In this document: positions 37,325-46,912 of the stretch, piece by piece | Position numbering within the stretch: the first letter of the stretch is position 1 | Layout of the letters: each line of letters opens with the position of its first letter | NCBI RefSeq assembly: GCF_003427025.1 | Contig: NZ_QVAI01000022.1 | Span: 1 to 64,000, forward strand | Length of the DNA stretch: 64,000 nucleotides | Reading direction: 5' to 3' | DNA from: Jiangella endophytica | GTDB taxonomy: Bacteria; Actinomycetota; Actinomycetes; Jiangellales; Jiangellaceae | The notes under the pieces: model-generated | Database searches by the model: none | Seen by the model: only the letters and a program-made list of their open reading frames with translations | Told to the model about the DNA's origin: nothing | Made by a program: the position numbers and the translations under genes

Positions 37325-40300
37325 TCACTGCGCGGGCACGACGGGCTCGAACCGGGCCGCGTCGGCACGATGGTGGCCGCTGTTCTGCGCGGCCAGCCGG
37401 ACCGCCGCGGTCGCGGGGTCCAGGTCAACGATGGCCAGTGGCCGCCACTCGGCGCCACCTTCTTGCTGGTCGACGACGACGTTCTGGTCGCCGTCGGCGG
37501 TCACGACGGTGTAGACGGCCGCCCGGGTGGTCGTCGAGTTGGTCGGGTACCAGACGCTGACTCGGTAGCGGCCGGCCGCCGCGAGCTGCGGGGTCCACGT
37601 GGCGACCGCTCCGCTGCCGCCGCCGCTGACCCGGGTCCGCCCGCCGTCGTGGCCGGGCAGGCTGCTCGGCGTCCACACGCCTTCCTCGGCGTAGCCGGGG
37701 TCGTCGGGTCCGACGATCGCGGCGGCGGCCGGGTCGGGGGTCCCGATGGCGACGGCGAGCGCCGCCCGCGTCGCGGCGGCGACGAGCACGAGTTCGTGCA
37801 GTGTCCCGGCGGCGGCGTCAGGGGGCGCCGTCAGCGTGAACTCCAGCGTCGTCGTGGCGCCGCCGGCGAGGTCGACCGGCAGCTCGGCCGGCGCCATGGT
37901 CCACCCGGCCGGAGCGGCCACGCGCGCCGTCCCCTGCACCGGCGTGCCGTCGGGGGCGCGCAGCGTCGCCGTCAGCGTCGTCGTCCCGCCCGGCCCGGCG
38001 ACGTCGGCCGCGGCCAGCGCGGACACCACCGGCACGGCCGCGGCCTGGTCGACGGGCTGGAACCGGGCGGCGTCGATGCGGTGGAAGCCGGGGTGGCGCA
38101 CGATCGCCCGCACGTAGCCGTCCGACCCGGCGGTGAACCGGTACCGGCCGAGCGTGCGCCAGCCGTTGGCGTCCTGCTGCTGGTCGACGACGATCTCCTC
38201 CTCGCCGTCGGCGTGGTGGACGACGTAGACGGCTTCCCGCGTGGTGGCGGGATTCGTCGGGTACCAGACGGCGACGTCGTAGCGGCCGTCGGCGGGCAGC
38301 TCCGGCCGCCACGTCGCGGTGCCGCCGTAGCGCTCCTCCTCGTTGTACCGCGTGGCCGTGCCGTTCCAGCCGGCCAGCGTGCTGGCCAGCCACCAGCCGG
38401 TCTCGACGTACCGCGGCCACGGGTCGGCGTCGTCGACGATGATGTCGGTCCCGGCCAGGCGCACGGTGACGCCGCGCTCGCCCACGCCGTCGGCGGCGAC
38501 GGTGACCCGGTGGGTACTGCCGGGCGCGGCGCTCGCGGCCGACGTGACCGTCACGGTGTACTCGCGCTCCTCGCGTCCCGGCAGGTCGAACCCGATCTCC
38601 GCGGGCGACGCCTGCCAACCCGCCGGCGCCGTCACCCGCAGGGTGCCCGTTCGCGGCAGCGGTCCGCGGTTCAGCACCGCGACGGTCAGCTCCGACGCGT
38701 CGCCGGGTTCGACGAGCTCGGCCGGCGCGGCTGCCAGCGCCGTCAGCTTGAGCGGCGTCAGCACCTCGACGTCGGACGATCTCAGCTCGGCGCTCCCACC
38801 GGTCCACGTCGCCGTGCCCGCCAGGGTGACCGTCCCGCTCGCTGTCGCCGGGGCGGTGACGTCGAAGGTCCAGTCCGCGAAGCCGCCGGCCGGCACCGAC
38901 GCCGGTGCCTCGCCCAACCGCGCCGCGGTCCATCCGGACGGCACGGTCAGCGCCACCGCCGCGCCGGCCAGCTCGGCCGACCCGGCTCGCACCCGCGCCC
39001 GGACCCGGACGACGTCGCCCGGCGTGGTGTCCGGCGCCGTGCTCAGCTCACCGGCGGCAGCCGTCCCGTTCGGTACCACGCCGGTCACGGCGACCGGGAG
39101 CCGCAGCGTGTGCTCGGCCGTCGTCCGCGGCCCGGAGCTGACCTGGTACGTGAACGGCGTGGTCAGGCCGTCGACCGGGATCGTCCACTCGAACGGGAAC
39201 ACCTTGGCCGGCGCCTGCTGCCATGCGTCGTCGCCGATCGCATAGGACAGCCTCGCTGCCGGCTCCTCGACGTCGGCCTGCACGTACGCGTCGTAGCCGG
39301 AGCGGTCCGGGCGCACCAGCAGCATCGCCCGCACGAGGCCGTCGTTCGCCGCCGGGTCGAGGTACTCGTCGTGGTGGCTGTCCGTCCCGCGATCGGGGCC
39401 GTCACTCGTCCAGTGCCACGGCACGTCGATGTCGACGTCGCGCACCACCAGCGCCGCGTGCCCCTTCGCCGGCACCGTCGTCGTGAGCCGGCCGCCGCGC
39501 AGCGTCGCAGCGCCGTGGAGGACCTCGCCGCTGAGCACCTCGACCCGGTTGCGGGCCCGCCGGGGCAGCCCGGTGCCCGCCGTGGCGACGTCGATCGTCA
39601 CCCGCTCGTCGGCGTCGCTCTCGTTCGTCAGGCTGATGTACAGGCTGCCGTTGCCGACCGCCGTCAGCCAGTTGACCTGCGGGTTGTCGAGCACCACCAG
39701 CCCCTTGGGGAAGTACGGCCAGACGCCGTCCTCACCGTGGAAGGTGCCGGGCGCGTGCCCGAACGTCGAGTACTTGAAGAACACGTAGTTCGTCTCGAAC
39801 TGGCGAGGGAAGTCGATCGCGCCGCCCGAGCGGGTCAGATGCTCGGTGATCAGGTAGTCCAGCGCCAGCCCGAGCTGGCCCGGGATGTGGTGGAAGAAGA
39901 TCGTGCTCACCCCGGGCGGCCCCTGGTAGGGGAAGTCCGGCTTGAGCTGTGTGACGGTGAACTGGCGGTTGTAGTAGCCGGGGTAGTTGGTGAACCGGCC
40001 GACCACCAGGTTGTGCGCCACGTCGCGGAACAGGTCGTCGCCGGTGTGCCGGGCCAGCCGCAGGAAGAACGGCGCCCACGCCGGGATCCAGGTGAAACCG
40101 CCGCCCGGGTTCACCCGCCCGGCCGCCACCTTGTACGTCGACAGCTGCTCGAACGTCGCACCGCTGGTCGAGACCATCCAGGCCGGGACCTCCTCGGACT
40201 CGACCGTCGTCACCGGGTAGTCCGGCATGATCTCGGTCGTCCAGCGGTCGCCCTGGTCGTCGATGAAGGGCTGGTTCGGCACGGTGACGGTGGTGTCCGG

Positions 40301-42016
40301 CACCGGCCGCACCTGGATGACGCTCAGGTGGCGCTGCGCCTCACGGTAGGCGCCGTCGAGGAACTCCCGCTCGCCGGTCAGCTCGAACAGCTCCAGCAGC
40401 TCGGTCCAGCCCTTGACGTAGTTGTAGCCGAAGCCGTTCTCGGCCTGGTTGGTCGTGTACGGGCGGGCGATCTGGTCGCGGATGTAGCGGCGTGCCTCGG
40501 CCCGGGCCTCGGCCAGGTGCGCCTCGTTGCCGGTGAGCACGTAGGCCTGCAGCGGCGTGCTGACCGGGGTGCGGCCGTCGCGCGGCGGGTTCTGCGCGAT
40601 GAGCTCGCGGGCCAGCCGGTGGATGCCGGCGTTCTGCCCGCGGGTCAGCTCGTACAGCGGCACCAGGGTCGAGGCGTCGCCGGGGATCCGGCCGATGCGG
40701 TACAGGTTCGGGTTGCCGTAGACGGTCTTGCCGGGCACCGGCGTGCTGCCGTGGTTCGCCCGCGACACGTGGTACTCCACCAGTGGCCGGGCCCGCCGCT
40801 CGTACAGCGCGTCGTCGCCGGTCAGGTAGTACGCCGACAGCAGCACGCCCGCGATCGCCGTGCGCACGGCCTGGTCGTTCTCGATGTCGACGAACCCCTT
40901 CGCCCGGTTCCACCAGCCGCTGTACGACGGCACGAACGACTCGCTGTCGTCGCCTTCGCCCTCGTCCAGCACCAGGTCGACGAGGTGGTGGACGGTGTCG
41001 GTCAGCGACGTGTCGTAGACGTTGCGCCGGTAGGCGCTGTAACCGTACTCGTGGCGGGTGAGGTCGGCGTAGGCCTCGTAGAGGCTCCCGGCCCCGGCGT
41101 AGAGCCCGAACGCGTAGCCGCGCCGCTCGCCCGCCGCCAGCGCCGTCGTCCGGCCGGCCTGCGGCGCGAACACCACGGGCTGCACGTCGCGGTCGTCGTT
41201 GCGCAGGCTCATCCCGAACGGCTGGCCATCCGGCATGAGCTCCCGCTCGTGCTCGAACAGCAGCACCTCGCCGGGTGTGTACACGCCCAGCGTGACGTCG
41301 TGGTCGCCGATGCGCCGCTGCGTCAGCGACATCGGCGCGAACAGCTCCCACGCGCCCAGTGCCTGCGCGCCCTCGATCACCCGGGCGTGTTGCCGCGACC
41401 CGCAGAGCACCTCGTCGACGTCGTCCGGGGTGACGGCGTCGACCGACTGGTAGCCGACGACGTAGTGGCCGGCGGCGGCCGCGGTGAGCGTCCATTGCAG
41501 CTCCGGGTTGGCGCCGGCCAAGGACCAGCGGACGGTGAGGTCGTAGCCGCCCGGCGGGGTGCTGCGCAGCTCGACGGTCTGCGCGTCGAGCTGCACAAGG
41601 GAGTCGAAGGCCACCCAGTTCGGCGTCATCGACGTGTAGTAGTCGGTCGGGTTGCCGTCGTCGCCGCTCAGCACGATCCACTGCTCGTCGAACCGGGACC
41701 CGGGGTCGGTGACGCGCAGCCAGCCACCGGACGTGCGCACCTCCAGGTCACGGACGAACGTGTGGCCGCCGTCCCAGGCGGCGCGGTGGAACGTCACCCG
41801 GTGCCGGTCGCCGGTGATGGTGGCGACCGGCTCGGTGACCAGGTTCGGCATCGGCAGCCGGCGCAGCGCGTCCGGCAGCGGCGCCTGAGCGTCCGCGGCG
41901 GGGGTCGTGGCGGACGCGGTCGAGATCCCGAACGCGTTCACCACCGGCGGCAGCACGGCCGCGCCGACCAGCAGGCGGATCGCCGTGCGGCGGGACAGGG
42001 ACGGGGTGGCGTTCAT
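37325..42016 (-). CDS. Giant Tat-secreted multidomain protein with Golvesin/Xly-type domains (copy 1)
   Basis: A 1563-residue exported protein. A twin-arginine signal (SRRTAIRLLVGAAVLPP, 8-24) is followed by a beta-rich region and an alpha-helical toroid-like part (about 45-860) resembling polysaccharide lyases or unusual glycosidases; no known family was recognised. Then come three NEW3/Ig-like domains (about 990-1075, 1090-1187, 1333-1428) and two Golvesin/Xly CBD-like domains (about 1190-1324 and 1430-1563), each with the pattern YVETGWW...VWYPTN...VVDQQ...ARF.PV. Probably a secreted polysaccharide-acting enzyme; catalytic residues could not be named. GGAGG lies 5 bases before the ATG. Confidence 0.85.
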   Translation of the reverse strand: MNATPSLSRRTAIRLLVGAAVLPPVVNAFGISTASATTPAADAQAPLPDALRRLPMPNLVTEPVATITGDRHRVTFHRAAWDGGHTFVRDLEVRTSGGWLRVTDPGSRFDEQWIVLSGDDGNPTDYYTSMTPNWVAFDSLVQLDAQTVELRSTPPGGYDLTVRWSLAGANPELQWTLTAAAAGHYVVGYQSVDAVTPDDVDEVLCGSRQHARVIEGAQALGAWELFAPMSLTQRRIGDHDVTLGVYTPGEVLLFEHERELMPDGQPFGMSLRNDDRDVQPVVFAPQAGRTTALAAGERRGYAFGLYAGAGSLYEAYADLTRHEYGYSAYRRNVYDTSLTDTVHHLVDLVLDEGEGDDSESFVPSYSGWWNRAKGFVDIENDQAVRTAIAGVLLSAYYLTGDDALYERRARPLVEYHVSRANHGSTPVPGKTVYGNPNLYRIGRIPGDASTLVPLYELTRGQNAGIHRLARELIAQNPPRDGRTPVSTPLQAYVLTGNEAHLAEARAEARRYIRDQIARPYTTNQAENGFGYNYVKGWTELLELFELTGEREFLDGAYREAQRHLSVIQVRPVPDTTVTVPNQPFIDDQGDRWTTEIMPDYPVTTVESEEVPAWMVSTSGATFEQLSTYKVAAGRVNPGGGFTWIPAWAPFFLRLARHTGDDLFRDVAHNLVVGRFTNYPGYYNRQFTVTQLKPDFPYQGPPGVSTIFFHHIPGQLGLALDYLITEHLTRSGGAIDFPRQFETNYVFFKYSTFGHAPGTFHGEDGVWPYFPKGLVVLDNPQVNWLTAVGNGSLYISLTNESDADERVTIDVATAGTGLPRRARNRVEVLSGEVLHGAATLRGGRLTTTVPAKGHAALVVRDVDIDVPWHWTSDGPDRGTDSHHDEYLDPAANDGLVRAMLLVRPDRSGYDAYVQADVEEPAARLSYAIGDDAWQQAPAKVFPFEWTIPVDGLTTPFTYQVSSGPRTTAEHTLRLPVAVTGVVPNGTAAAGELSTAPDTTPGDVVRVRARVRAGSAELAGAAVALTVPSGWTAARLGEAPASVPAGGFADWTFDVTAPATASGTVTLAGTATWTGGSAELRSSDVEVLTPLKLTALAAAPAELVEPGDASELTVAVLNRGPLPRTGTLRVTAPAGWQASPAEIGFDLPGREEREYTVTVTSAASAAPGSTHRVTVAADGVGERGVTVRLAGTDIIVDDADPWPRYVETGWWLASTLAGWNGTATRYNEEERYGGTATWRPELPADGRYDVAVWYPTNPATTREAVYVVHHADGEEEIVVDQQQDANGWRTLGRYRFTAGSDGYVRAIVRHPGFHRIDAARFQPVDQAAAVPVVSALAAADVAGPGGTTTLTATLRAPDGTPVQGTARVAAPAGWTMAPAELPVDLAGGATTTLEFTLTAPPDAAAGTLHELVLVAAATRAALAVAIGTPDPAAAAIVGPDDPGYAEEGVWTPSSLPGHDGGRTRVSGGGSGAVATWTPQLAAAGRYRVSVWYPTNSTTTRAAVYTVVTADGDQNVVVDQQEGGAEWRPLAIVDLDPATAAVRLAAQNSGHHRADAARFEPVVPAQ

Positions 42017-42030
42017 CACGGCCTCCGATC

Positions 42031-45000
42031 TCACTGCGCGGGCACGACGGGCTCGAACCGGGCCGCGTCGGCACGATGGTGGCCGCTGTTCTGCGCGGCC
42101 AGCCGGACCGCCGCGGTCGTGGGGTCCAGATCGACGATGGCCAGTGGCCGCCAGCTCGCGCCTCCCTCTTGCTGGTCGACGACGACGTTCTGGTCGCCGT
42201 CGGAGGTCACGACGGTGTAGACGGCCGCCCTGGTGGTCGTCGAGTTGGTCGGGTACCAGACGCTGACGCGGTAGCGGCCGGCCGCCGCGAGCTGCGGGGA
42301 CCACGTGGCGACCGCGCCCGTGGCGCCACCGGCGAACCGCGACCGGCTGCCGTCGTGGCCGAGCAGACTGCTGGCGCTCCAGCCACCGGTCTCGATGTAC
42401 CCGGCGTCCTCGTCGTCGACGACGACGGCGGCAGTGGGGTCGGGCGTCCCGACGGCCACGGCGATCGCCGCCCCGGCGCCGGCCGCGGACAGGGCGATCT
42501 CGTGCAGGGACCCCGCCGTCGCGTTCGCCGGCGCCGTCAGCTCGAACTCCAGGGTCGTCGTGGCGCCGCCGGCCAGGTCGACCGGGATCTCGGCGGGCGC
42601 GACCGCCCAGCCGGCCGGGGTGGCCAGCGTGGCCGTGCCCCGTGCCGGGGTGCCGTTCTGGGCGCGCAGCGACGCCGTCAGCGTGGTCGTCCCGCCGGGA
42701 CCGGTGACGTCCGCGGCGGCCAGCCCGGACACCACCGGCAGCAGCGCCGCAGCGTCGACCGGGAGGAACCGGGCCGCGTCGACCCGGTGGAAGCCGGGGT
42801 TGCGCACCTCGATGCGCACGAACCCGCCGGTGCCGGCCGCGAACCGGAACCGGCCGAGGGTCCGCCAGCCGTTGGCGTCCTGCTGCTGGTCGACGACCAC
42901 TTCGTCCTCGCCGTCGGCGTGGTGGACGACGTAGACCGCCGCCCGCGTGGTCTCCACGTTCGACGGATACCAGACGGCGACGTCGTAGGCGCCGTCGGCG
43001 GGCAACTCCGGGGTCCAGGTCGCCGTGCCGCCGAGCCGGCCCTCCTCGCTGAACCGGGACGCGGTGCGGTTCCAGCCGGCCAGGGTGCTGGGCAGCCACC
43101 AGCCGGTCTCGACGTACCGCGGCCACGGGTCGGCGTTGTCGACGATGATGTCGGTCCCGGCGAGCCGGACGGTGACCGCCTGCTGCGCCGATCCGTCCGC
43201 GGCGACGGTGATGCGGTGAGCGGTGCCGGGCTGGGCGCTCGCGGCCGACGTGACCGTGACGGTGTACTCGCGCTCCTCGCGCCCGGGCACGTCGAACCCG
43301 ATCTCCGCGGGCGACGCCTGCCAGCCCGCCGGTACGCTCACCCGCAGCGTGCCCGAACGCCGCAGCGGGCCGACGTTCAGGACGGCGGCGGTCAGCTCGA
43401 ACGCGTCGCCGGGCTCGGCGAGCTCGGCCGGGGCGGCGATCAGCGCGGGGATCTTGAGCGGCGGCAGTACCTCGACAGGGGCCGGGGCGAGAGCGGTGCT
43501 TCCGCCCGTCCACCGTGCGGTGGCGGTCAGCTCGACGCTGCCGGTGGCGTCCTCCGGCGCGGTGACGTCGAAGGTCCAGTCCGCGAAGCCGCCGGCCGGC
43601 ACCGACGCCGGCACCTCGCCCACCGGCGCGGCCGTCCATCCGGACGGCACGGTCAGCGCCACCGACGCGCCGGCCAGCGCGGCCGACCCGGCGCGCACCC
43701 GTGCCCGGACCCGGACGACATCGCCCGGCGTGGTGTCGGGCGACGTGGTCAGCTCACCCACGGCCGGCGTCCCCGGCGGCACCGCGCCGGTGACGGACGC
43801 CGGCAGCCGCAGCGTGTGGTCCGCGGTCGCCTGTGCGCCCGCGACGACCCGGAACGTGAAGGGCGTGGTGAGATCGTCGACCGGGATCGTCCATTCGAAC
43901 GGGAAGACCTTCGCCGGCGCCTGCTGGGCCGCGCCGTCGCCGAAGGCGTAGTGCAACTGGGCCGTCGTCTCGGTGTCGGCCTGCACGTAGGCGTCGTACC
44001 CGGACCGGTCCGGGCGCACCAGCAGGACCGCGCGGACCAGGCCGGTCCCGGTCCCGGGGTCGAGGAAGGCGTGGTGGTGGCTGTCCGGGCCCTGGTCGGC
44101 GGCGTCGGAGGTCCACTGCCACGGTGCGCTGAGGTCGACGTCGCGGACGACGAGCGCGGTGATGCCCTTGGCCGGCACCGTCGCGGTGAGCCGTCCTCCA
44201 CGCAGGGTCTGAGCCGGCCGGACCCCGGCGCCGCCACCCAGCACCTCGACCCGTTTGGCGTCGCGGCGCGCGAGCCCGGTGACCGGCGTGGCGACGTCGA
44301 CGGTGACCCGCTCGGCGGTCTCGCTCTCGTTCGTCAGGCTGATGTACAGGCTGCCGTTGCCGACCGCCGTCAGCCAGTTGACCTGCGGGTTGTCCACGCT
44401 GACGATGCCCTTGGGGAAGTACGGCCAGACACCGTCCTCACCGTAGAACGTGCCGGGCGCGTGCCCGTAGGTCGAGTACTTGAAGAACACGTAGTTGGTC
44501 TCGAACTGGCGCGGGAAGTCGATCGCGCCGCCCGAGCGGGTGTGGTGCTCGGTGATCAAGTAGTCCAGCGCGAGTCCGAGCTGGCCGGGGATGTGGTGGA
44601 AGTAGATGCCGCCGGCCCCGGGCGGACCCTGGTAGGGGAAGTCCGGCTTCATGTGGGCGACGCTGAACTGGCGGTTGTAGTAGCCGGGGTAGTTGGTGAA
44701 CCGGCCGACCACCAGGTTGTGCGCCACGTCGCGGAACAGGTCGTCGCCGGTGTGGTGGGCGAGGCGGAGGAGGAACGGCGCCCAGGCCGGGATCCAGGTA
44801 AAACCGCCGCCCGGGTTCACCCGGCCCGCGGAGGTCTTGTAGGTCGACAGCTGCTCGAACGTGACCCCGGACGACGACACCATCCAGGCCGGCACCTCCT
44901 CGCTCGGCACCGTCGTCTGCGGGTAGTCCGGCAGCAGCGGGGTGTTCCACCAGTCGATCTGGTTGTCGATGAAGGGCTGGTTCGGCACGGTGACGGTGGT

Positions 45001-46743
45001 GTCCGGGACCGGCCGCACGTTCATGACGCCGAGATAGCGCTGTGCCTCGCGGTACGAGCCGTCCAGGAACTCCTGCTCGCCGGTCAGCTCGAACAGCACG
45101 AGCAGCTCGGTCCAGGCCTTCACGTAGTGGTAGCCGAACTCGTTCTCGGCGGCGTTCGTCGTGTACGGCCGCATGATCTGGTCCCGGATCAGCCGGCGCG
45201 CCTCCGCCCGGGCCTCGGCCAGGTAGGCCTCGTTGCCGGTGAGTACGTAGGCCTGCAGCGGGGTGCTCATCGGGGTGCGGGCGTCGCGCGCGGGCCGTTG
45301 CCGGATGAGGTCCATCGCCAGCGCGTGGATGCCGGCGTTCTGCCCACGCGTCTGCTCGTACAGCGGGACCAGGGTCGAGGCGTCGCCGGGGATCCGGCCG
45401 ATGCGGTAGAGATCGGGGTTGCCGTACACCGGTGCGCCCTTCACCGGTGTGCTGCCGTGGTTGGCGCGCGACAGGTGGTACTCGACGAGCGGCCGGGCGC
45501 GACGCTCGTACAGCGCGTCGTTGCCGGTCAGGTGGTACGCCGACAGCAGGACGCCGGCGATGGGCGTCCGTACGGCCTGGTCGTTCTCGATGTCGACGAA
45601 CCCCTTGGCCCGGTTCCACCAGCCGCTGAACGACGGCACGAACGACTCGCTGTCGTCGCCGTCGGGCTCCACCATCAGCAGGTCGATGAGGTGGTGGACG
45701 GTGTCGGTGAGCGACGTGTCGTAGACGTTGCGCCGGTAGTCCGTGTAGCCGTACTCGTGGCGGACGAGGTCGGTATAGGACTCGTAGACGGTGCCGGCGG
45801 CGGCGTAGAGCCCGAACGCGTACCCGCGGCTCTCGCCGGCTGCCAGCGGCGTCCGGCGCCCGGCCTGCGGCGCGAAGAGCACCGGCTGGACGTCGCGGTC
45901 GTCGTTGCGCAGGCTCATGCCGAACGGCTGGCCGTCCGGGCCCGGCTCGCGCTCGTGCTCGAACAGCAGCACCTCGCCGGGTGTGTAGACGCCGAGGGTG
46001 ACGTCGTGGTCGCCGATGCGCCGCTGGGTGAGCGACATCGGCGCGAACAGCTCCCAGGCGCCGAGCGACTGGGCTCCGCCGATGACCCGGGCGTGCTGCC
46101 AGGAGCCGCACAGCACTTCGTCGACGTCGTCCGGCGTCACCGCGTCGACCGACTGGTAGCCGACGACGTAGTGGCCGGCGGAGCCCGCGGTGAGCGTCCA
46201 CTGCAGCTCCGGGTTCGCCCCGGACAGCGACCAGCGGACGGTGAGGTCGTAGCCGCCGGGCGGTGTGCTGCGCAGCTCGACGGTCTGCGCGTCGAGCTGC
46301 GCGAGCGAGTCGAAGGCCACCCAGTTCGGCGTCATCGACGTGTAGTAGTCGGTCGGGTTGCCGTCGTCGCCGGTCAGGACGATCCACTGCTCGTCGAACC
46401 GGGACTCGGTGACGGGCAGCCAGTCGCCGCCGGGCGTGCGCACCTCCAGGTCACGGACGAACGTGTGGCCGCCGTCCCAGGCGGCGCGGTGGAACGTCAC
46501 CCGGTGCCGGTCGCCGGTGATGGTGGCGACCGGCTCGGTGACCAGGCTCGGGAGCGCCAACCGGCGCAGCGCGTCCGGCAGCGGCGGCTGTCCGTCCGCG
46601 GCGGGCGTGGTGGCGGACGCGGTCGAGATGCCGAACGCGTTCACCAGCGGCGGCAGCACGGCCGCGCCGACGAGCAGGCGGATCGCGGTGCGGCGGGACA
46701 TGGCCGCACGAATCTGATCCTGGACGACGACTGCTTCGTTCAT
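42031..46743 (-). CDS. Giant Tat-secreted multidomain protein with Golvesin/Xly-type domains (copy 2)
   Basis: Tandem paralogue of the gene 14 bases downstream, 1570 residues, with the same order: Tat signal (SRRTAIRLLVGAAVLPP), catalytic-like region, NEW3-like domains and two Golvesin/Xly-type domains. By eye the central region is the most similar and the Ig-like linkers differ most, so the copies may differ in binding or substrate. It starts 13 residues earlier relative to the twin-Arg than copy 1. ATG 46743 has GGAG 9 bases upstream; ATG 46758 and 46701 are alternatives. Confidence 0.85.
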   Translation of the reverse strand: MNEAVVVQDQIRAAMSRRTAIRLLVGAAVLPPLVNAFGISTASATTPAADGQPPLPDALRRLALPSLVTEPVATITGDRHRVTFHRAAWDGGHTFVRDLEVRTPGGDWLPVTESRFDEQWIVLTGDDGNPTDYYTSMTPNWVAFDSLAQLDAQTVELRSTPPGGYDLTVRWSLSGANPELQWTLTAGSAGHYVVGYQSVDAVTPDDVDEVLCGSWQHARVIGGAQSLGAWELFAPMSLTQRRIGDHDVTLGVYTPGEVLLFEHEREPGPDGQPFGMSLRNDDRDVQPVLFAPQAGRRTPLAAGESRGYAFGLYAAAGTVYESYTDLVRHEYGYTDYRRNVYDTSLTDTVHHLIDLLMVEPDGDDSESFVPSFSGWWNRAKGFVDIENDQAVRTPIAGVLLSAYHLTGNDALYERRARPLVEYHLSRANHGSTPVKGAPVYGNPDLYRIGRIPGDASTLVPLYEQTRGQNAGIHALAMDLIRQRPARDARTPMSTPLQAYVLTGNEAYLAEARAEARRLIRDQIMRPYTTNAAENEFGYHYVKAWTELLVLFELTGEQEFLDGSYREAQRYLGVMNVRPVPDTTVTVPNQPFIDNQIDWWNTPLLPDYPQTTVPSEEVPAWMVSSSGVTFEQLSTYKTSAGRVNPGGGFTWIPAWAPFLLRLAHHTGDDLFRDVAHNLVVGRFTNYPGYYNRQFSVAHMKPDFPYQGPPGAGGIYFHHIPGQLGLALDYLITEHHTRSGGAIDFPRQFETNYVFFKYSTYGHAPGTFYGEDGVWPYFPKGIVSVDNPQVNWLTAVGNGSLYISLTNESETAERVTVDVATPVTGLARRDAKRVEVLGGGAGVRPAQTLRGGRLTATVPAKGITALVVRDVDLSAPWQWTSDAADQGPDSHHHAFLDPGTGTGLVRAVLLVRPDRSGYDAYVQADTETTAQLHYAFGDGAAQQAPAKVFPFEWTIPVDDLTTPFTFRVVAGAQATADHTLRLPASVTGAVPPGTPAVGELTTSPDTTPGDVVRVRARVRAGSAALAGASVALTVPSGWTAAPVGEVPASVPAGGFADWTFDVTAPEDATGSVELTATARWTGGSTALAPAPVEVLPPLKIPALIAAPAELAEPGDAFELTAAVLNVGPLRRSGTLRVSVPAGWQASPAEIGFDVPGREEREYTVTVTSAASAQPGTAHRITVAADGSAQQAVTVRLAGTDIIVDNADPWPRYVETGWWLPSTLAGWNRTASRFSEEGRLGGTATWTPELPADGAYDVAVWYPSNVETTRAAVYVVHHADGEDEVVVDQQQDANGWRTLGRFRFAAGTGGFVRIEVRNPGFHRVDAARFLPVDAAALLPVVSGLAAADVTGPGGTTTLTASLRAQNGTPARGTATLATPAGWAVAPAEIPVDLAGGATTTLEFELTAPANATAGSLHEIALSAAGAGAAIAVAVGTPDPTAAVVVDDEDAGYIETGGWSASSLLGHDGSRSRFAGGATGAVATWSPQLAAAGRYRVSVWYPTNSTTTRAAVYTVVTSDGDQNVVVDQQEGGASWRPLAIVDLDPTTAAVRLAAQNSGHHRADAARFEPVVPAQ

Positions 46744-46912
46744 GTCTCGCAGCTCCATCTCTCGGAGGGCAAGGAGTCTCGTTCTGCGGGCTTGTGCGCG
46801 CCAGGCTTACGAGTGTCTGGGGTGTCGGCGTCTCGTGGGACGGGCCCACTCTCGAGATGATCCCGTCATGCGGCATCGGCGATATGCTGACGGAATGCAC
46901 ATAACAGATGTT
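46744..46912 (-). promoter_or_regulatory. Upstream region of the giant genes
   Basis: 169 bases without a gene. The string CACATAACA (46898-46906) also occurs in the promoter of the second sugar importer (58909-58917), which may mark a regulator site. No clear -35/-10 pair was found. The region could carry a second promoter within the operon. Confidence 0.3.

Larger units (their letters stand above)
37317..46743 (-). repeat. Tandem duplication of a 4.7-kb gene unit
   Basis: The segments beginning at 37317 and 42023 run in register with an offset of 4706 bases, which brings the two stop codons (37325 and 42031) together. The shared part begins before the stop codons (CTCCGATCTCACTG) and, at the other end, both proteins start with the same Tat signal. 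The first 90 bases are almost identical and long identical blocks continue through the genes. Each unit is one giant gene plus the ribosome site of the next gene. Confidence 0.9.

Noticed and set aside
37250..42220. 1656-codon open frame on the plus strand, and a 1594-codon one at 42076-46860
   Set aside because: Antisense shadows of the two giant secreted proteins. The composition is Arg/Gly/His/Val-rich without domains, and the opposite strand has Tat signals and clear domains.
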